A stretch of DNA of 64,000 nt from an uncultured Chromatiaceae bacterium (GCA_937978655.1 CALJUX010000037.1:103367-167366), one strand, 5' to 3'; positions 20,929 through 30,940 are shown, counted from the first letter of the stretch. A program made the numbers and translations. Notes: generated by a model not told the origin, from the sequence alone.

Positions 20929-21954
20929 ATGAAAGCATTAGCGAAATTAAAAGCAGAACCGGGTATTTGGCAAACCGAAGTGCCGATGCCGGAAGTTGGG
21001 CCGAACGACGTTTTAATCAAAATCAAAAAGACTGCCATTTGTGGCACTGACGTCCATATCTATAAATGGGACGACTGGGCGCAAAAAACCATTCCGCATG
21101 GCATGGTGGTGGGTCATGAATACGTCGGTGTAGTCGTTGGCATGGGCTCAGAAGTGCGCGGTTTTGCTGTCGGTGACCGCGTCTCCGGCGAAGGCCATTT
21201 AGTCTGTGGCCATTGCCGCAACTGTCGCGCTGGTCGGGTGCATTTGTGCCGCAACACTATTGGTGTGGGCGTGAACCGCCAGGGTTCTTTTGCTGAATAT
21301 CTGGTGATCCCGGCCTTTAACGCTTTTAAAATTCCGGACAATATCCCGGATAATATCGCCGCCATTTTTGACCCGTTCGGCAATGCCGTGCATACCACGC
21401 TGTCGTTTGATTTAGTCGGCGAAGATGTGCTCATCACCGGCGCCGGCCCGATTGGCATTATGGCGGTGGCTGTCGCGCGTCATGTGGGCGCCCGCCATAT
21501 TGTCATCACCGACGTCAATCCGTTCCGGCTCGAGCTCGCCATGAAAATGGGCGCCACCCGCGCCGTGGACGTCAGTAAACAGAATCTGACTGATGTGATG
21601 GCCGAATTGGGCATGACCGAGGGCTTTGATGTTGGTTTAGAGATGTCCGGTGTGCCTTCGGCGTTCCGTTCTATGCTCGACACCATCAACCACGGCGGTA
21701 AGATTGCGATGCTCGGTATTCCACCATCGGATATGGCGGTAGACTGGAATAAAGTGATTTTTAAAGGCTTGGTGATTAAAGGCATTTATGGCCGCGAAAT
21801 GTTCGAGACCTGGTACAAGATGGCGAGCCTCATTCAATCCGGTCTGGACTTAACGCCAATCGTCACCCACGAAATGCCGGTCGCTGAATTCCAGCAAGGC
21901 TTTGACATTATGTGTTCAGGCCAGAGTGGTAAAGTGGTGCTGAACTGGGAGTAG
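20929..21954 (+). CDS. tdh: L-threonine 3-dehydrogenase Tdh
   Basis: Zinc alcohol-dehydrogenase family enzyme that oxidises threonine to 2-amino-3-ketobutyrate with NAD. Its 341 residues equal the E. coli length. Catalytic zinc ligands are Cys in [13 protein letters not shown] and His-Glu in GHEYVG. The structural zinc uses the Cys cluster [15 protein letters not shown]. The NAD fold shows [13 protein letters not shown]. It is the second gene of the kbl-tdh operon, and its product feeds Kbl directly. Confidence 0.97.
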   Translation: MKALAKLKAEPGIWQTEVPMPEVGPNDVLIKIKKTAICGTDVHIYKWDDWAQKTIPHGMVVGHEYVGVVVGMGSEVRGFAVGDRVSGEGHLVCGHCRNCRAGRVHLCRNTIGVGVNRQGSFAEYLVIPAFNAFKIPDNIPDNIAAIFDPFGNAVHTTLSFDLVGEDVLITGAGPIGIMAVAVARHVGARHIVITDVNPFRLELAMKMGATRAVDVSKQNLTDVMAELGMTEGFDVGLEMSGVPSAFRSMLDTINHGGKIAMLGIPPSDMAVDWNKVIFKGLVIKGIYGREMFETWYKMASLIQSGLDLTPIVTHEMPVAEFQQGFDIMCSGQSGKVVLNWE

Positions 21955-21975
21955 GGCAGCCTGCTTCGATATTGA

Positions 21976-22003
21976 ACACGCCGGCCTTGTGCCGGCGTTG
22001 TTG
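21976..22003. terminator. Terminator hairpin between tdh and the convergent porin gene
   Basis: ACGCCGGC and GCCGGCGT form an 8-bp GC-rich stem with a five-base loop, followed on the plus strand by the T-rich TGTTGTG. The short gap suggests it serves tdh mainly; the T-tract is weak. Confidence 0.6.
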
Positions 22004-22033
22004 TGTTGGTGGCCAAATATCAACAGCTGCTGG

Positions 22034-22756
22034 CTAAAAATGCCACTTCAGCAACAAGTTGACGTTGTTCTCGTGGCTTTTGAGCTGCGAGCTGTCGGTT
22101 ACACCGAACTTATGCCGCCACCAGACATATTCCACACCGAGCCAGACCTGGCTCCGGCCTTGCCATAGATTACTTGCCAGCCACTTGAACTGCGAGGTCC
22201 AGTTAAAGTTGGCGTGCTGATCCACGCTGCCACTGGCCCAGTCGATAAAGCCGTCGTACAAAAATTGCTGCCCGCCAAGCTGAAAGGGCGCGCCCCAAAC
22301 CAAAGTTGCTTGCCAGTTATCGGCGAGCTGTTCGTTATTGCGCCGGTAAAAATTCAGCTGAGTGAATTTCAGGCCGGGGATCGCCAAATCAAGCCCAACG
22401 CCGTACAGCAAATTAGTCCGCAGCGATGACATTTCGAGATGGCTTGCCAGCAACACATCTTTAATCAGGCCGCCTGGACTCTCCAGCCAGCCGTTTTTGC
22501 CAAGGCTAAAGCGCGGCTGTAGTTCAGCGTAGTTACTGTGCTGGCCGTTGGCGTATTTCATATGATCAAGGAAGAAAAAACTGTCGCCCCAACTGGTGGC
22601 GGCGGCATGTTCAATGGTCAGCACCTGACGGTTCGGGTCGCCAAGCCGGTAATGACTGCCGTTTAAATAAGTCAGGCGAAAGTCCTGCCATTGCACTGCG
22701 GCCTCAACAGCGGGCAGCAGCGGCAGCAATAAAAGCACAGCCGTATGGCGCAGCAT
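22034..22756 (-). CDS. OmpK/Tsx-like outer-membrane channel protein
   Basis: A 240-residue predicted beta-barrel with a signal peptide (MLRHTAVLLLLPLLPAVEA, cleaved before AVQW) and a C-terminal Phe (LLLKWHF) typical of BAM substrates. The opening WQDFRLTYLNGSHY, the DHMKYANG segment and the many alternating aromatic strands resemble the OmpK/Tsx nucleoside-channel family. The ATG at 22756 is preferred over the upstream TTG. Nucleosides or similar small solutes are the likely cargo, by family only. It is convergent with tdh; no operon partner. Confidence 0.66.
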   Translation of the reverse strand: MLRHTAVLLLLPLLPAVEAAVQWQDFRLTYLNGSHYRLGDPNRQVLTIEHAAATSWGDSFFFLDHMKYANGQHSNYAELQPRFSLGKNGWLESPGGLIKDVLLASHLEMSSLRTNLLYGVGLDLAIPGLKFTQLNFYRRNNEQLADNWQATLVWGAPFQLGGQQFLYDGFIDWASGSVDQHANFNWTSQFKWLASNLWQGRSQVWLGVEYVWWRHKFGVTDSSQLKSHENNVNLLLKWHF

Positions 22757-22823
22757 AAAAAAGACCTGTGATAACAAGTCTTTGCAGTATAGTCGGTCAC
22801 TTTTGCCGCTGTGGCTGGTCAGA

Positions 22824-24866
22824 TCAGGCTTGTGGCGGCCCCAGCACCAGCGTGATCTCGAGCTGGCCCGTTTCGATGGGCAGACTCAGGTCCGTTTCGA
22901 GCTGAGTTTTTAATTCATCATAAGGCCGGTGCAGAGCCACCAGACCATAACCCCGGTTACGGCCGTGCACTTTGCCCATATACAGCGCCATATCGGCCAG
23001 TTTCAGCGCTTTTTCCCAGTTCAGCTGTGTTTCGTCGATGCCGGCAAACGGCAGGGTCAGAAAGCCGGCAGAAGCGGTCACGGCGATATGGAGCTGTTGA
23101 TAGGGCACCGGTTCACTGCCAATCACCTGCAAGGCGCGATTGGTAAAGCTGGTCAGGGCCGTCTGATTGAGGTTTCTGAGCACAATCAGAAATTCCTCGC
23201 CGCCCCAACGCAACACTATGTCGCCAGGGCGCGTCAGTTGTTGCAGGCGCCGGCCAATTTCAATCAGCACTTTATCGCCGGCGGCATGGCCGTGGTGGTC
23301 GTTGATATGCTTAAAGTAGTCGATATCCAGCAGAATAAAGCCATCAGTGGTCGCGGTGGGCAGTTGCCGGCGTTCGCCTTGCTGATCGCGTTTTTGCATA
23401 AATTCCTGCAAAGACCGGCGGTTCAGCAAGCCGGTCAGCGGGTCATGTAACGAGTTATACGCCAGCTGATCATTGGCCTGGCGTAATTGTTGATTAGCAT
23501 TGCGCACTTTGCGATACAGCAGGTACAACAAGACTGTGACCAGCAGCACCACCAGACCAAATAAAAACATCACCCGTTGCTGCAGTTGTTTTTGCGCAAT
23601 TTCGGCGCTTTTCAGCTGATTTTGTTGCTGCAGACTTTCAATTTGTTTGGCTTTCTCTTTGGTCGAAAACGCTTCCTGCAGGGCGTTCAGCTCCTGATCG
23701 CGGTCTTTTTGGAAAATGCTCTGGCGCAGCTGGTTATATTCGCGCAGCAACCGGGCTTCATCAGCATGTGCCTTGGCGATGCCATAGGCATCGGCCAGTT
23801 CACCGACGTAAGTGAGCAGTTCAGTATCGGCCAGTTGTTGCTCGCGCGCCTTTGCGACGATGGCGGCCATTTGTTGCAGGCCGTCGCTGCTGTTGCCTTG
23901 CAGGACCTGGATATAACCGAGATTAAATTCTGTGGTCAGCAGCATCGGCTGCAGTTTTAGTTTCGCCGCCAGCTGTTTTGCTTCTGTAAACAATGGCGCG
24001 GCGGCGTCATATTGGCCTTGTTTCAGCCGTAAATCACCGAGATTGTTTAATAAAGTGGCGACAGCGTAATCGTTGTGCAGCTGCCGCGCCCAGTGCAGGC
24101 CTTGTTGGTTCGCCTGCTCTGCTTCTGTGCCGCGTTGTTGCGCTGCATAATTGACCCCAAGCTGCAAGTACAAGTCTGGCAGCATAAAGTGAAGTTCCGC
24201 GTTGTCTTGTGCTTGTTTGATGGCCTTTTGCAACAGTTCGTCGGCTTGTGGGTATTGTGCCAGCACGGTGTTCAATGCGGCGATAGCGCCCTGCAGGTAA
24301 ATCTTACGTTGGGCGGTGCGGGGGTGAGCAGAATTTTCAATGGCATGAAACGCCTGATAAAATGCCTGCAACGCTTCCTGATAACGATCTTCTGACTGCA
24401 GAAAACTACCCAGAGTATTGGCGGCGTAATAACACACCCGTTCGAGATGGGCACTTGCCAGCGCTTCCTGCAGCTGCGGGATTAACGCTCTGGCTTTGCC
24501 GGGCATTTGTTGGGTCCGGTACAGTACTAACTGGTCGGTCAGTGCTTCGGCACGAATATCTTCACTCTGGGTTTGCTCTGCCAGTTCAAGACTGAGGTCG
24601 ATATAATGCTGGGCTTTGCTGAAATCCTGCTGGTTGCTGAAATCGCCCCCCAGATAAGACCAAAGCCGCGCCCGGGTCAGCGCCGGTGTTGCCGGGGTTA
24701 ACTGCGTTTCGAGACTGCGGATCAATGCAGTGGCCTGCGCCGGCTGTTCATTGGTCAGTTGCAGATATTGGTCAAGCTGGTCATCCAGCGGATCGGCACA
24801 GAGGCTGGCTGACCATAACCCTAAGGTCAGCAGGCTACAGCCGATCAGAGATAAAAAACGGTTCAA
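22824..24866 (-). CDS. Periplasmic TPR sensor diguanylate cyclase
   Basis: A 680-residue protein with a signal peptide (about 1-24), a TPR-rich periplasmic domain (about 35-390), a Gln/Lys-rich coiled coil (about 385-440), one membrane helix (about 445-465, VMFLFGLVVLLVTVLLYLLY) and a cytoplasmic GGDEF domain. The active site reads GGEEF near residue 555. An RPGD inhibitory site sits exactly five residues before it, so product inhibition by c-di-GMP is likely. DPLTGLLNRRSL marks the domain start. The TPR part probably senses a periplasmic peptide or protein ligand; which one cannot be told. Confidence 0.9.
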   Translation of the reverse strand: MNRFLSLIGCSLLTLGLWSASLCADPLDDQLDQYLQLTNEQPAQATALIRSLETQLTPATPALTRARLWSYLGGDFSNQQDFSKAQHYIDLSLELAEQTQSEDIRAEALTDQLVLYRTQQMPGKARALIPQLQEALASAHLERVCYYAANTLGSFLQSEDRYQEALQAFYQAFHAIENSAHPRTAQRKIYLQGAIAALNTVLAQYPQADELLQKAIKQAQDNAELHFMLPDLYLQLGVNYAAQQRGTEAEQANQQGLHWARQLHNDYAVATLLNNLGDLRLKQGQYDAAAPLFTEAKQLAAKLKLQPMLLTTEFNLGYIQVLQGNSSDGLQQMAAIVAKAREQQLADTELLTYVGELADAYGIAKAHADEARLLREYNQLRQSIFQKDRDQELNALQEAFSTKEKAKQIESLQQQNQLKSAEIAQKQLQQRVMFLFGLVVLLVTVLLYLLYRKVRNANQQLRQANDQLAYNSLHDPLTGLLNRRSLQEFMQKRDQQGERRQLPTATTDGFILLDIDYFKHINDHHGHAAGDKVLIEIGRRLQQLTRPGDIVLRWGGEEFLIVLRNLNQTALTSFTNRALQVIGSEPVPYQQLHIAVTASAGFLTLPFAGIDETQLNWEKALKLADMALYMGKVHGRNRGYGLVALHRPYDELKTQLETDLSLPIETGQLEITLVLGPPQA

Positions 24867-25088
24867 ACGAACTCCCCGGCGAATTTATTGTCGTTGTAAT
24901 AGTACCTGTCGCAGGCACTTCGCAGCTGTGTTGTTGCTGTTATCTTAGCCAGAAATGGCTGGCCAGCGGTAGTCCCAACACAAGATTCCGGCAAAATTTA
25001 GTTACAAATACAGCGCTGGCGGAAATCATCGCCTCGGGCTGAAGCCTTCTGTTAAGATATTGGCCTTTCTACCAAATGAGGTTGTTTG

Positions 25089-26423
25089 ATGCAGGCTGTC
25101 CAGCATCTTGTGCGTCAGATTCTGACTTTGTTATTGCTGCTGAGCACAGTTCTGCTGCTGGTTGCGCTGTTGTTACTGGAGCGCACACCTTTGCTCAGCG
25201 ACACAGGCCAGCTGAACGCGGACGCGCTGCGCAACAGCCAGCAATTGCTGAACCACCTGAATCAGTCGATGCGGGACCCGGGTCAGCAACTGGTGATAAA
25301 AACCAATGCGGAACAACTCAATGCTGCCTTTACGCTGGCCAGTCGCACCTTGCCGGGATTTCAGGGCAGAACGCAAATCGACCCGCACCAGCTGACCATT
25401 CTGATGACCATGCCGCTGGAGGCATTTTCCGAGCGGCTTTATCTGAATGCCAACCTGCAGATTGAACCCGCGGTCGGGCCATTGCAAGTGCGAAAGGTAC
25501 AGATTGGCCGGCTGACGTTACCCGGTGGCATGGCGCTGAACCTGCTCGGCTGGGTGGCCGATCAGCTGTGGGGCCCCGGTCAGGGAGTGGCATTGCTGGC
25601 AAAAGTCCGCTCGGTCACAGTGCAGCCGGACGGGGTGAAGGTGGAGCTGAGCAAGCCTGAAGGCTTCAGTATCAGCCAACTGAAGCAATCCGGTGTCAGT
25701 TTGTATAAACAATGGTTCAGTTCGGACCAGCAAACGGCGTTGATTGAACATTATTATGCGCTGGCGCTGGCACACAGCCAGCAACAGCCGGCGGCAGATC
25801 CGGCGCAGCCGCAGCCACCGCAGAGCCTGATCAGTTATCTGCAAGTGCTGATGCGTGAAGCCGATCGGCGCAGCCAACATGCACCGGAGCAGGCGGTGCA
25901 GGAGAATCAGGCGGTGATCCTCGCCTTAGCGCAACTGCTGGGCGGGCGTAATCTGCAGTTGCTGGTCAATGAAGTGAAAGCCAGTCCGGATGGCAAAGTG
26001 CCACGGGTCACGCTGGCGCGCCGTCCTGATCTGCAACAACATTTTGTTTATTCCGCCAGTTTGCAGGTGCTGGGAAATCAACGCTTATCGTCGGCCGTCG
26101 GTGAGGCCAAAGAATTACTAGATTCGTTAAAAGGCGGCAGTGGTTTCAGTTTCGTCGATTTGCTGGCAGACCGTGCCGGTATCCGTTTTGCAAAAATTTG
26201 TACCGCTTCACCACGATCTGCCCGGGCGGTTCAGCAGTTTTTTGCCACACAGGCGCGCACAGAGCAGGAGTTGTTTCCCAGCAAAAGCCGTTTGCCGGAA
26301 GGCTTGCCACAAGCCTTGTTTGAACAGCAATATCAGTCGATCGATTCCGACCTGTATCGGCAGATGGTGGCTGAAATCGATCGACGGCTGGCCGCGTTAC
26401 CGCTGTACCAGATTAGCCCCTGA
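25089..26423 (+). CDS. Membrane-anchored protein of unknown function
   Basis: A 444-residue protein that I do not recognise. It has one N-terminal membrane helix (about residues 10-33, ILTLLLLLSTVLLLVALLLL) and a large hydrophilic remainder, presumably periplasmic. Around residues 60-180 the pattern looks like an amphipathic beta domain (LTILMTMPLEAF, LYLNANLQIEP). The middle is Gln/Pro-rich (about 220-250). A Cys at about 375 lies in FAKICTASPRSARA. AGG lies at good spacing before the ATG. It converges on the DUF2789 gene with 7 bases between stops. The frame has coding character throughout. Confidence 0.8.
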   Translation: MQAVQHLVRQILTLLLLLSTVLLLVALLLLERTPLLSDTGQLNADALRNSQQLLNHLNQSMRDPGQQLVIKTNAEQLNAAFTLASRTLPGFQGRTQIDPHQLTILMTMPLEAFSERLYLNANLQIEPAVGPLQVRKVQIGRLTLPGGMALNLLGWVADQLWGPGQGVALLAKVRSVTVQPDGVKVELSKPEGFSISQLKQSGVSLYKQWFSSDQQTALIEHYYALALAHSQQQPAADPAQPQPPQSLISYLQVLMREADRRSQHAPEQAVQENQAVILALAQLLGGRNLQLLVNEVKASPDGKVPRVTLARRPDLQQHFVYSASLQVLGNQRLSSAVGEAKELLDSLKGGSGFSFVDLLADRAGIRFAKICTASPRSARAVQQFFATQARTEQELFPSKSRLPEGLPQALFEQQYQSIDSDLYRQMVAEIDRRLAALPLYQISP

Positions 26424-26430
26424 GGCCGCG

Positions 26431-26661
26431 TCAGCGCATCAGCCCGTTCAGCTGCTCCAGCGCGTCTGACCATTCCGCATCCTGATAGAATGCGTCGCGC
26501 AGAAAACTGGCTTGTGCCGGCGTCCAGAATTCAGCCTGGTACAGACTTTGCCCGTCACTGAGCCGGTAATGCCGGGCGAAGCGCTCAATACTGGCGTTGT
26601 CGCTGGGCAGCCCCAATTGATCAAACAGTGTATACAGATTGTGTTTACTGGTATCCATCAT
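26431..26661 (-). CDS. DUF2789 family small protein
   Basis: A 76-residue soluble acidic protein. The pattern LYTLFDQLGLPSD, FARHYRL, FWTPAQASFLRDA and EWSDALEQL matches the DUF2789 family seen in many gammaproteobacteria. Function unknown. A GGAGG-like site precedes the ATG. The 278-bp stretch upstream, shared with the next receptor gene, is very AT-rich with no open frame. Confidence 0.8.
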   Translation of the reverse strand: MMDTSKHNLYTLFDQLGLPSDNASIERFARHYRLSDGQSLYQAEFWTPAQASFLRDAFYQDAEWSDALEQLNGLMR

Positions 26662-26951
26662 TGACCTCCGCTGTACGATTTAACACCTTTTCAGCTTAGC
26701 TGCTTTGCCGCTGATCCGCCTGCCCCCCGCTTTATTCGCGATAATTCACTTTTTCATTGTTTAGTTAAAGTTAAATAATTGTGTCTTATGATAAATTTAA
26801 ATTTGCTTTAAAACCTTAAATATGTAAAAAATCAGTTCAAGAAGTGTTTAAATGTAACTTTTGTTAATTGTTGTGTTAAATATTTCTGCGTTAACTCTGT
26901 CCGTTTTTATAAAAAATTGACTCAACCTCCGGGGAGTCTGTGGGAAATAAC

Positions 26952-29900
26952 ATGAAACATAAAAACTATCTGAATAAGCTGGCACTGGCATTTGCAGCCG
27001 TGTACGGCTTGCACACACCGGCCTTTGCCGATAACTCGTCTGGTTCTGTTTATGGTCAGGCCAAGGCTGGCGCCACGATTTCGCTGGTTAGCCCGCAAAC
27101 GGGCTTAAAACGGCAGGTGACTGCTGATGCCAGTGGCCGTTATCGTTTTGTCGCCTTACCTGTAGGGAAATATCAGGTCAGCAGTGGCGCTGAAAAATTT
27201 GATGTGAACGTCAATATCGGCACCGGGACTAACGTTGCCTTTGGCGACGGGACGACGGAAGTCATTAGTGTGGTTGGCCAGCGGATCTCGGCAATTGATA
27301 CCTCATCCGTTGAATCCACGACGGTGTTTGGTGCCGATGAGCTGGCCAGTTTACCTGTGCCACGCAACCTGACCTCTGTTGCCTTACTTGCGCCGGGCAC
27401 TGTGGCTGGTGACACTGGTTTTGGCGATAAAAAAGACGGTTTTTATGCCGCGATCGGCGGTGCTTCTGTCGCGGAAAACGGTTATTACCTGAATGGTTTT
27501 GATATCACCAATGCCCGCACTTTATTAGGTTTTGCCACATTACCCTTTGAAGCTATCAGCCAACAACAGATCAAAACCGGTGGTTATGGTGCTGAATATG
27601 GCCGTTCATTGGGTGGTGTGATCAACGTAGTTAGTAAAAAAGGTACTAACGAGTGGGAATTCGGTGCATCGGCTTATCTGGCACCAGCTTCCTGGCGCGC
27701 ATCTGCCCGTGACGCGGTGTCTGTTGATCCGGGCACTAAGCAGTATCAGGCATTCCGTTCTGCCGATACCTCTGATACCCGTAATTATGTGTTGCAGAGC
27801 GGTGGTCCGCTGCTGGAAGACAAGTTGTTTATCTATTCGGCGGTGGAACTGACCGATAACGAGTGGCATGACTATCAGCCGCTGACCCACAACAGCGGCC
27901 GTATCACGATGGCTGAGAACACCACTTCTCCGCGTGGCCTGCTGAAACTCGACTGGCATATCAACGAAAATCACTTATTTGAATTCACCGGTTTGCTGAA
28001 TAAACGCAAAGTGCAGCAGGTGGATTACGAGAAGCCGGAAGCAGAAGCCTTTACCGGTCATCATGGCACGGACATCCTGGCGGACCGCCAGCGTCATGAC
28101 GGCGGTAGCCTGCTGATTGGTAAATACACCGGCATTATCACCGATGATTTTACCTTGTCGGCAACTGTGGGCCGCTTGTATGCGGAAATTTATGATAGCC
28201 CGGATCAACTGGAAGGCTGGGAATGTCCGCGGGTCTGGGACGGCCGGACGAACCCGGCACTGGATTACAAAGGTTGCTGGAATACCCAACAAGTTGATAT
28301 CCGTGACCCGAACTTCGGCCCGGATACCGACCAACGCGTGGCGTTCCGGCTGGATGCAGAATATCGCTTTGGCGACCATACCCTGCGTGCCGGTGTCGAT
28401 ATGGACGAGTGGGAATCTGGCGTGGCCGGTAAAGTACAGACCGGTATTGGTCACAACAACTACTACTACCGCTACTACAAAACCGGTGCCAATGGCGGCA
28501 CTGTCAACCTGGTGAAATTACCGCCGAATACTCAGTACATCCGGACCTGGGACCGCGGCACCGCGTCGGCAGAATACACAGTACAAAACAGCGCGTTTTA
28601 TCTGGAAGACAGCTGGCAGCTGAACGACCAATGGCTGATTTACGGCGGCTTGCGGCTGGAAGGTTTTGAAAATACCAACGCCGATGGCGTGAATTTCGTC
28701 GAAGCGAAAAATAACGTGGCACCACGTCTGGGTTTCACCTACGACCTGGCCGGCGACTCCAGCCAAAAAGTGTTTGGTACCCTCGGCCGTTATTACATTC
28801 CGGTGGCCGCCAACACCAACGTCCGTGCGGCGGGCGTCGAGTGGTTTGACACGCGCTACTGGCTGCATACCAGTGCTGAAGATCCAAAAACCGGCGCTCC
28901 GGTGGCGCTGGGCCCTGAGATTGGTAAATTTATTCCGGCCGATCGCAGTGCTGCCAACCCGGCAACTATTGCCGCGTCAAACTTAAGCCCGATGTATCAG
29001 GATGAACTGATCCTGGGTTATCAGGCCGAGCTGACTGACGAATGGACCGGCGGCGTGAAGTACATTAACCGCCAGGTTGGCGACGGCATGGACGACTACT
29101 GTTCAGCCCAGCCATTTGTCGACTGGGCAGAAGATAAAGGCTACAAAGACTTTGATTATGGTTCGCTGTCGCACTGTATCATCCTGAACCCGGGTAAAGA
29201 CCTGCGCATGCTGATCGATGTGGCTGGCGATGGCAAACTGGTGGATTCAACAGTGCCAAACAGCTACCTGAAACTGCCAGAATACAAACGCGAATACCAA
29301 GGGCTGGAATTCACCTTAGGCCGCGCCAAACGTGATGGCTGGTATCTGCAGGCGTCTTATTTGTTGTCATTTAGCAAAGGCAACGCCGAAGGCTACGTCA
29401 ACTCGACGCTGGAACAGGATGACGCCGGCCTGACGCAGGACTTCGACCACGAACGTTTTATGACTAACACTGAAGGTTATCTGCCAAACGATCGCCGCCA
29501 TGCGCTGAAACTGTTTGGTGGTTATGATCTGACTGACGAGCTGATGGTCTCGGCGACACTGAACGTGACTTCAGGCCGTCCGGTAAACTGTAACGGGTAC
29601 ATCCCACTGGATGGTCTGGGGGTGGATCAGTCTAACCTCGGTAACTATTCAGCATCGGCGTTTTATTGTGTGGATGACAAAGGCGAATCTAAAGCGACGA
29701 CCCGTGGTCAGTTTGGCCGCACGCCGTGGACCAAAGATGTCGGCCTGTCCTTACGTTACATTCCGTCCTGGGCGAATGATCAGCTCGAAGCACAGTTAAA
29801 TGTGCAGAACCTGCTGAACAGCTCTACCGTCACCAAGTACAACGAAACCGGTGATTATGGCCGTACTGAAACCCGTAAAAACCTCAACTTCCTGACGCCG

Positions 29901-29954
29901 ACTGATTTCCAGGCGCCGCGTTATGCTGAAGTGGTGTTACGCTACAAGTTCTGA
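26952..29954 (+). CDS. TonB-dependent receptor with N-terminal carboxypeptidase-regulatory-like domain
   Basis: Outer-membrane active transporter of about 1000 residues. The signal peptide (MKHKNYLNKLALAFAAVYG, to AFA) is followed by a CarboxypepD_reg-like domain (about 30-85, TADASGRYRFVALPVGKYQV). A plug follows (about 95-230, with LPVPRNLTSVALLAPGT and YGAEYGRSLGGVINVVSKKG) and a 22-strand barrel ending in VVLRYKF. This Oar-like architecture often handles peptides or complex glycans; the substrate is not evident. A GTG four codons upstream is an alternative start: GGGGAG suits the GTG only with 3-base spacing, whereas GGGA suits the ATG with 6. A clear terminator follows. Confidence 0.92.
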   Translation: MKHKNYLNKLALAFAAVYGLHTPAFADNSSGSVYGQAKAGATISLVSPQTGLKRQVTADASGRYRFVALPVGKYQVSSGAEKFDVNVNIGTGTNVAFGDGTTEVISVVGQRISAIDTSSVESTTVFGADELASLPVPRNLTSVALLAPGTVAGDTGFGDKKDGFYAAIGGASVAENGYYLNGFDITNARTLLGFATLPFEAISQQQIKTGGYGAEYGRSLGGVINVVSKKGTNEWEFGASAYLAPASWRASARDAVSVDPGTKQYQAFRSADTSDTRNYVLQSGGPLLEDKLFIYSAVELTDNEWHDYQPLTHNSGRITMAENTTSPRGLLKLDWHINENHLFEFTGLLNKRKVQQVDYEKPEAEAFTGHHGTDILADRQRHDGGSLLIGKYTGIITDDFTLSATVGRLYAEIYDSPDQLEGWECPRVWDGRTNPALDYKGCWNTQQVDIRDPNFGPDTDQRVAFRLDAEYRFGDHTLRAGVDMDEWESGVAGKVQTGIGHNNYYYRYYKTGANGGTVNLVKLPPNTQYIRTWDRGTASAEYTVQNSAFYLEDSWQLNDQWLIYGGLRLEGFENTNADGVNFVEAKNNVAPRLGFTYDLAGDSSQKVFGTLGRYYIPVAANTNVRAAGVEWFDTRYWLHTSAEDPKTGAPVALGPEIGKFIPADRSAANPATIAASNLSPMYQDELILGYQAELTDEWTGGVKYINRQVGDGMDDYCSAQPFVDWAEDKGYKDFDYGSLSHCIILNPGKDLRMLIDVAGDGKLVDSTVPNSYLKLPEYKREYQGLEFTLGRAKRDGWYLQASYLLSFSKGNAEGYVNSTLEQDDAGLTQDFDHERFMTNTEGYLPNDRRHALKLFGGYDLTDELMVSATLNVTSGRPVNCNGYIPLDGLGVDQSNLGNYSASAFYCVDDKGESKATTRGQFGRTPWTKDVGLSLRYIPSWANDQLEAQLNVQNLLNSSTVTKYNETGDYGRTETRKNLNFLTPTDFQAPRYAEVVLRYKF

Positions 29955-29981
29955 CGCTGATCCAGCCGGAACCTGATGACC

Positions 29982-30008
29982 AAGCCGCAGCAACCCTGCG
30001 GCTTTTTT
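29982..30008 (+). terminator. Rho-independent terminator of the TonB-dependent receptor
   Basis: AAGCCGCAG and CTGCGGCTT form a 9-bp stem with loop CAACC, followed by TTTT. It starts about 28 bases after the receptor stop. Confidence 0.9.
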
Positions 30009-30035
30009 ATAACCATGGATGGTTGGTATAGTGAA

Positions 30036-30076
30036 TCAGGGGTTTCGTCACGCCAAACTGTTGGCGTGACGCCTGA
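30036..30076. repeat. Long perfect hairpin between converging genes (REP-like)
   Basis: CGTCACGCCAA (30046-30056), loop ACTG, TTGGCGTGACG (30061-30071) form a perfect 11-bp stem. TCAGG (30036-30040) and CCTGA (30072-30076) extend it across a five-base one-sided bulge. There is no T-tract, and a terminator already lies upstream. The form, a GC-rich imperfect palindrome between converging genes, is that of a REP element, but no second copy was noticed in this window. Confidence 0.5.
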
Positions 30077-30130
30077 TGAACGCCATGAGCTGCGCGAATG
30101 GCCAGGGCAAACGCAGGGAGCCGTTTGTGG

Positions 30131-30835
30131 TTATTTTCGCCGCAGGCGGAAATACAACAAGACAAAACCGCCCAGGGTAAATCCCAGCGCACTGCCGGCA
30201 CTGATGATCAACAGAGGATGATTAAAGTCGCTCCGGTCCTCGTAATCCATGATATGCAGCATCCAGAAGAAATCATATAAACGCCAGGTGTCAGTGCGCA
30301 CCCGCAGCAGTTGCCCGGTCACCGGGTGGAAATAAAAAACGCTGTGTTCGGCGTCACTAAACTGCACCTGCCATAGTGGCGCTGTTAATCCGCGCACTTC
30401 CACCGGCGCCAGCGTTAACAATTCGGCGCCTTGCACTGTGCCAGCCCCTTGATAGCGCTGCTGTGCCAGTATCCGCACTTCAGCGTCACTCAAAGGCGCC
30501 AACACCTGACCAGAGATGGCGCTGATAAACAGCTGTTGGTCATTTTGTTGTAACTGATAGACCGGTTCAGCCCCACGTTGACTCAGGCTCAGCTGCGCCT
30601 GGCGAAATGGCGCCGGCGCTTGCTGCAAAGCGCTGGCCGGAGTGACCAGCGCGTCGTTCCAGTTGGCTGTCGCGGCAGGTCGCTGCAAATGCTCGCCCCG
30701 GACTTGTTCTATCGGAAACCAACTCATCACGACACCGCTGGCAAACCAGGCGACCAGTTGTAAAGACAGCACCAGTCCGAGATAAAAATGCAGTTGGCGC
30801 CAAAAACGCTCGTGGCGCAGACTTGGAAAGACCAT
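30131..30835 (-). CDS. PepSY domain membrane protein
   Basis: A 234-residue protein with two membrane helices (about 15-38, FYLGLVLSLQLVAWFASGVV, and about 205-228 near the C-terminus) enclosing a periplasmic region with PepSY-like segments (QNDQQLFISAISGQVLAPLSDAE and HSVFYFHPVTGQLLRVRTD). The motif WRLYDFFWMLHIMDYEDRSD before the last helix is typical of PepSY-associated TM proteins, which often accompany iron uptake or TonB-dependent receptors. It lies downstream of the GH31 gene but beyond that gene's terminator. Role unknown; a link to the receptor at 26952-29954 is possible. Confidence 0.8.
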   Translation of the reverse strand: MVFPSLRHERFWRQLHFYLGLVLSLQLVAWFASGVVMSWFPIEQVRGEHLQRPAATANWNDALVTPASALQQAPAPFRQAQLSLSQRGAEPVYQLQQNDQQLFISAISGQVLAPLSDAEVRILAQQRYQGAGTVQGAELLTLAPVEVRGLTAPLWQVQFSDAEHSVFYFHPVTGQLLRVRTDTWRLYDFFWMLHIMDYEDRSDFNHPLLIISAGSALGFTLGGFVLLYFRLRRK

Positions 30836-30884
30836 AGCTAAGGCTCAGATTTTCATTAGAAAACTACTTTAACAGTGGCCAAGA

Positions 30885-30921
30885 AATTAAAAAGCCCCTG
30901 CGACAATAAGTCGCAGGGGCT
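30885..30921 (-). terminator. Rho-independent terminator of the GH31 gene
   Basis: AGCCCCTGCGAC and GTCGCAGGGGCT form a perfect 12-bp stem with loop AATAA. On the minus strand TTTTTAATTTC follows. It lies 20 bases after the GH31 stop. Confidence 0.92.
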
Positions 30922-30940
30922 GTCACCTTCACAGGTTGCG

